Program-made: the position numbers and the translations under genes
DNA from: an uncultured Planctomycetaceae bacterium
GTDB taxonomy: Bacteria > Planctomycetota > Planctomycetia > Pirellulales > UBA1268
NCBI GenBank assembly: GCA_903885855.1
Contig: CAISKG010000134.1
Span: 1-6,898, forward strand
Direction of reading: 5' to 3'
DNA length: 6,898 nucleotides
Notes under the pieces: generated by a model
What the model was told of the DNA's origin: nothing
What the model saw: only the letters and a program-made list of their open reading frames with translations
Databases searched by the model: none
Shown: one piece after another, positions 6,261-6,898 of the stretch
Numbering within the stretch: the stretch's first letter is position 1
Layout of the letters: the number at the start of each line of letters is the position of its first letter

Positions 6261-6898
6261 ACACGCGGGCCGCGATCGCCCACTGGAAGGCCAAGGGGCT
6301 CGACTTCTCCTCGATCCTCCACAAGCCCGAGGTGCCGCCGCACGTCCACACCCACCGCGTCGACGCCCAGGACCACGGCATCGAGCGCTCGCTCGACATG
6401 ACCACGCTCCTGGAGGCCTGCCGGCCGGCGCTCGAGGAGCGGAAGCCGGTCCACCTCCGCCTCCCGATCCGCAACGTCAACCGCACCGTCGGCACGGTGC
6501 TGTCGAGCGAGATCACGCGCCGCCACGGCGCCGCCGGCCTCCCCGACGGCACGATCCGCATCGACTTCACCGGCACCGCGGGGCAGAGCCTGCTGGCCTT
6601 CGGCGTGCCGGGGGTGACGGTGTGCGTGGAGGGGGACGTCAACGACTACTGCGGCAAGGGCCTCTCCGGCGGCCGCGTCATCGTGCGGCCGCCGCGCCAG
6701 GCCACCTTCGTCGCCGAGGACAACGTCATCGCCGGCAACGTGGTGCTCTACGGCGCCACCTCCGGGGAGGTGTTCCTCCGCGGCATCGCCGGCGAGCGCT
6801 TCTGCGTGCGCAACAGCGGCGCCGAGGCGGTCGTGGAGGGCGTCGGCGACCACGGCTGCGAGTACATGACCGGCGGCCGTGCGGTGATCCTCGGCGAC
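6251..6898 (+). CDS. gltB: Glutamate synthase large subunit GltB, internal fragment on the opposite strand
   Basis: The plus strand encodes about 216 GltB-like residues with no start or stop. Landmarks in order are DRLDTRAAIAHWKAKGLDFS (the link after the synthase domain), LPIRNVNRTVGT, FTGTAGQS, GDVNDYCGKGLSGGRVIVRP, GNVVLYGATSGEV and GERFCVRNSGAEAVVEGVGD, ending at GGRAVILGD at the window edge. These correspond to the GxGxG beta-helix domain that packs against the synthase domain. In a normal gene this part lies immediately upstream of the minus-strand fragment at 5852-6184, and it joins that fragment in frame (GD then TGRNFAAG). It therefore belongs to the same gltB, displayed in inverted orientation. 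The 5' limit is uncertain by about ten bases because of microhomology at the junction. A second, divergent gltB is unlikely, since the shared 76 bp are identical. Confidence 0.9.
6823..6898 (+). repeat. Right arm of the 76-bp inverted repeat, running to the window edge
   Basis: This arm is identical to the reverse complement of 6185-6260 up to the last base of the window, so the true repeat may be longer. It encodes the same gltB residues in plus orientation. The spacer between the arms is 562 bp (6261-6822). Confidence 0.95.

Noticed and set aside
6261..6853. Upstream extension of the minus-strand gltB frame to 6853
   Set aside because: The frame has no stops, but residues before the EAVVEGVGD segment are antisense of plus-strand gltB and do not resemble GltB. 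The real coding part ends near 6260.
1..6898. CRISPR array, tRNA, rRNA, insertion sequence or transposase
   Set aside because: I saw no spaced direct repeats, no tRNA-like cloverleaf, no rRNA motifs, and no transposase or integrase-like protein on either strand.

Overview
The window is a very GC-rich bacterial segment with tightly packed genes. It probably comes from a planctomycete. The lineage call is inference and rests on three things: a HExxH protein whose whole layout matches, from memory, a metallopeptidase-like family abundant in Planctomycetota; a Tat-exported sugar-isomerase-like TIM barrel, a type common there; and a secreted nuclease with a long Pro/Ala-rich spacer. No 16S rRNA, tRNA or other firm lineage marker is present.

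Layout. Bases 2-271 (+) hold the 3' end of a gene for an unrecognised Lys/Arg/Ala-rich basic protein. It converges on a secreted staphylococcal-nuclease-like protein (285-1601, -). A 179-bp divergent intergenic region follows. Then come two same-strand genes: a putative exported zinc metallopeptidase with a LecA-like C-terminal beta domain (1781-3160), and a Tat-exported AP-endonuclease-2-type TIM barrel related to sugar phosphate isomerases/epimerases (3243-4334). The second converges over a GC-rich hairpin on gltD (4363-5859, -), the small subunit of glutamate synthase. Upstream of gltD, overlapping it by 8 bp, is the 3' end of gltB, the large subunit.

The right end is the anomaly. The gltB coding sequence runs on the minus strand from 5852 to about 6260. 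Upstream gltB sequence then continues on the opposite strand (about 6251-6898, +) and reads forward into the same region again. This leaves a perfect 76-bp inverted repeat (6185-6260 and 6823-6898) around a 562-bp spacer. Joining the plus-strand part to the minus-strand part at 6898/6184 restores one continuous GltB C-terminus of about 326 residues. The junction lies in roughly 10 bp of microhomology. A fold-back chimera or assembly misjoin is the best explanation; a real inverted duplication is possible but less likely.

Function. gltB and gltD together make NADPH-dependent glutamate synthase, a core nitrogen-assimilation enzyme. The three genes between 285 and 4334 all appear to encode exported proteins (nuclease, peptidase-like, isomerase-like), but nothing in the sequence ties them into one pathway. 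I found no convincing new defence, mobile or regulatory system.
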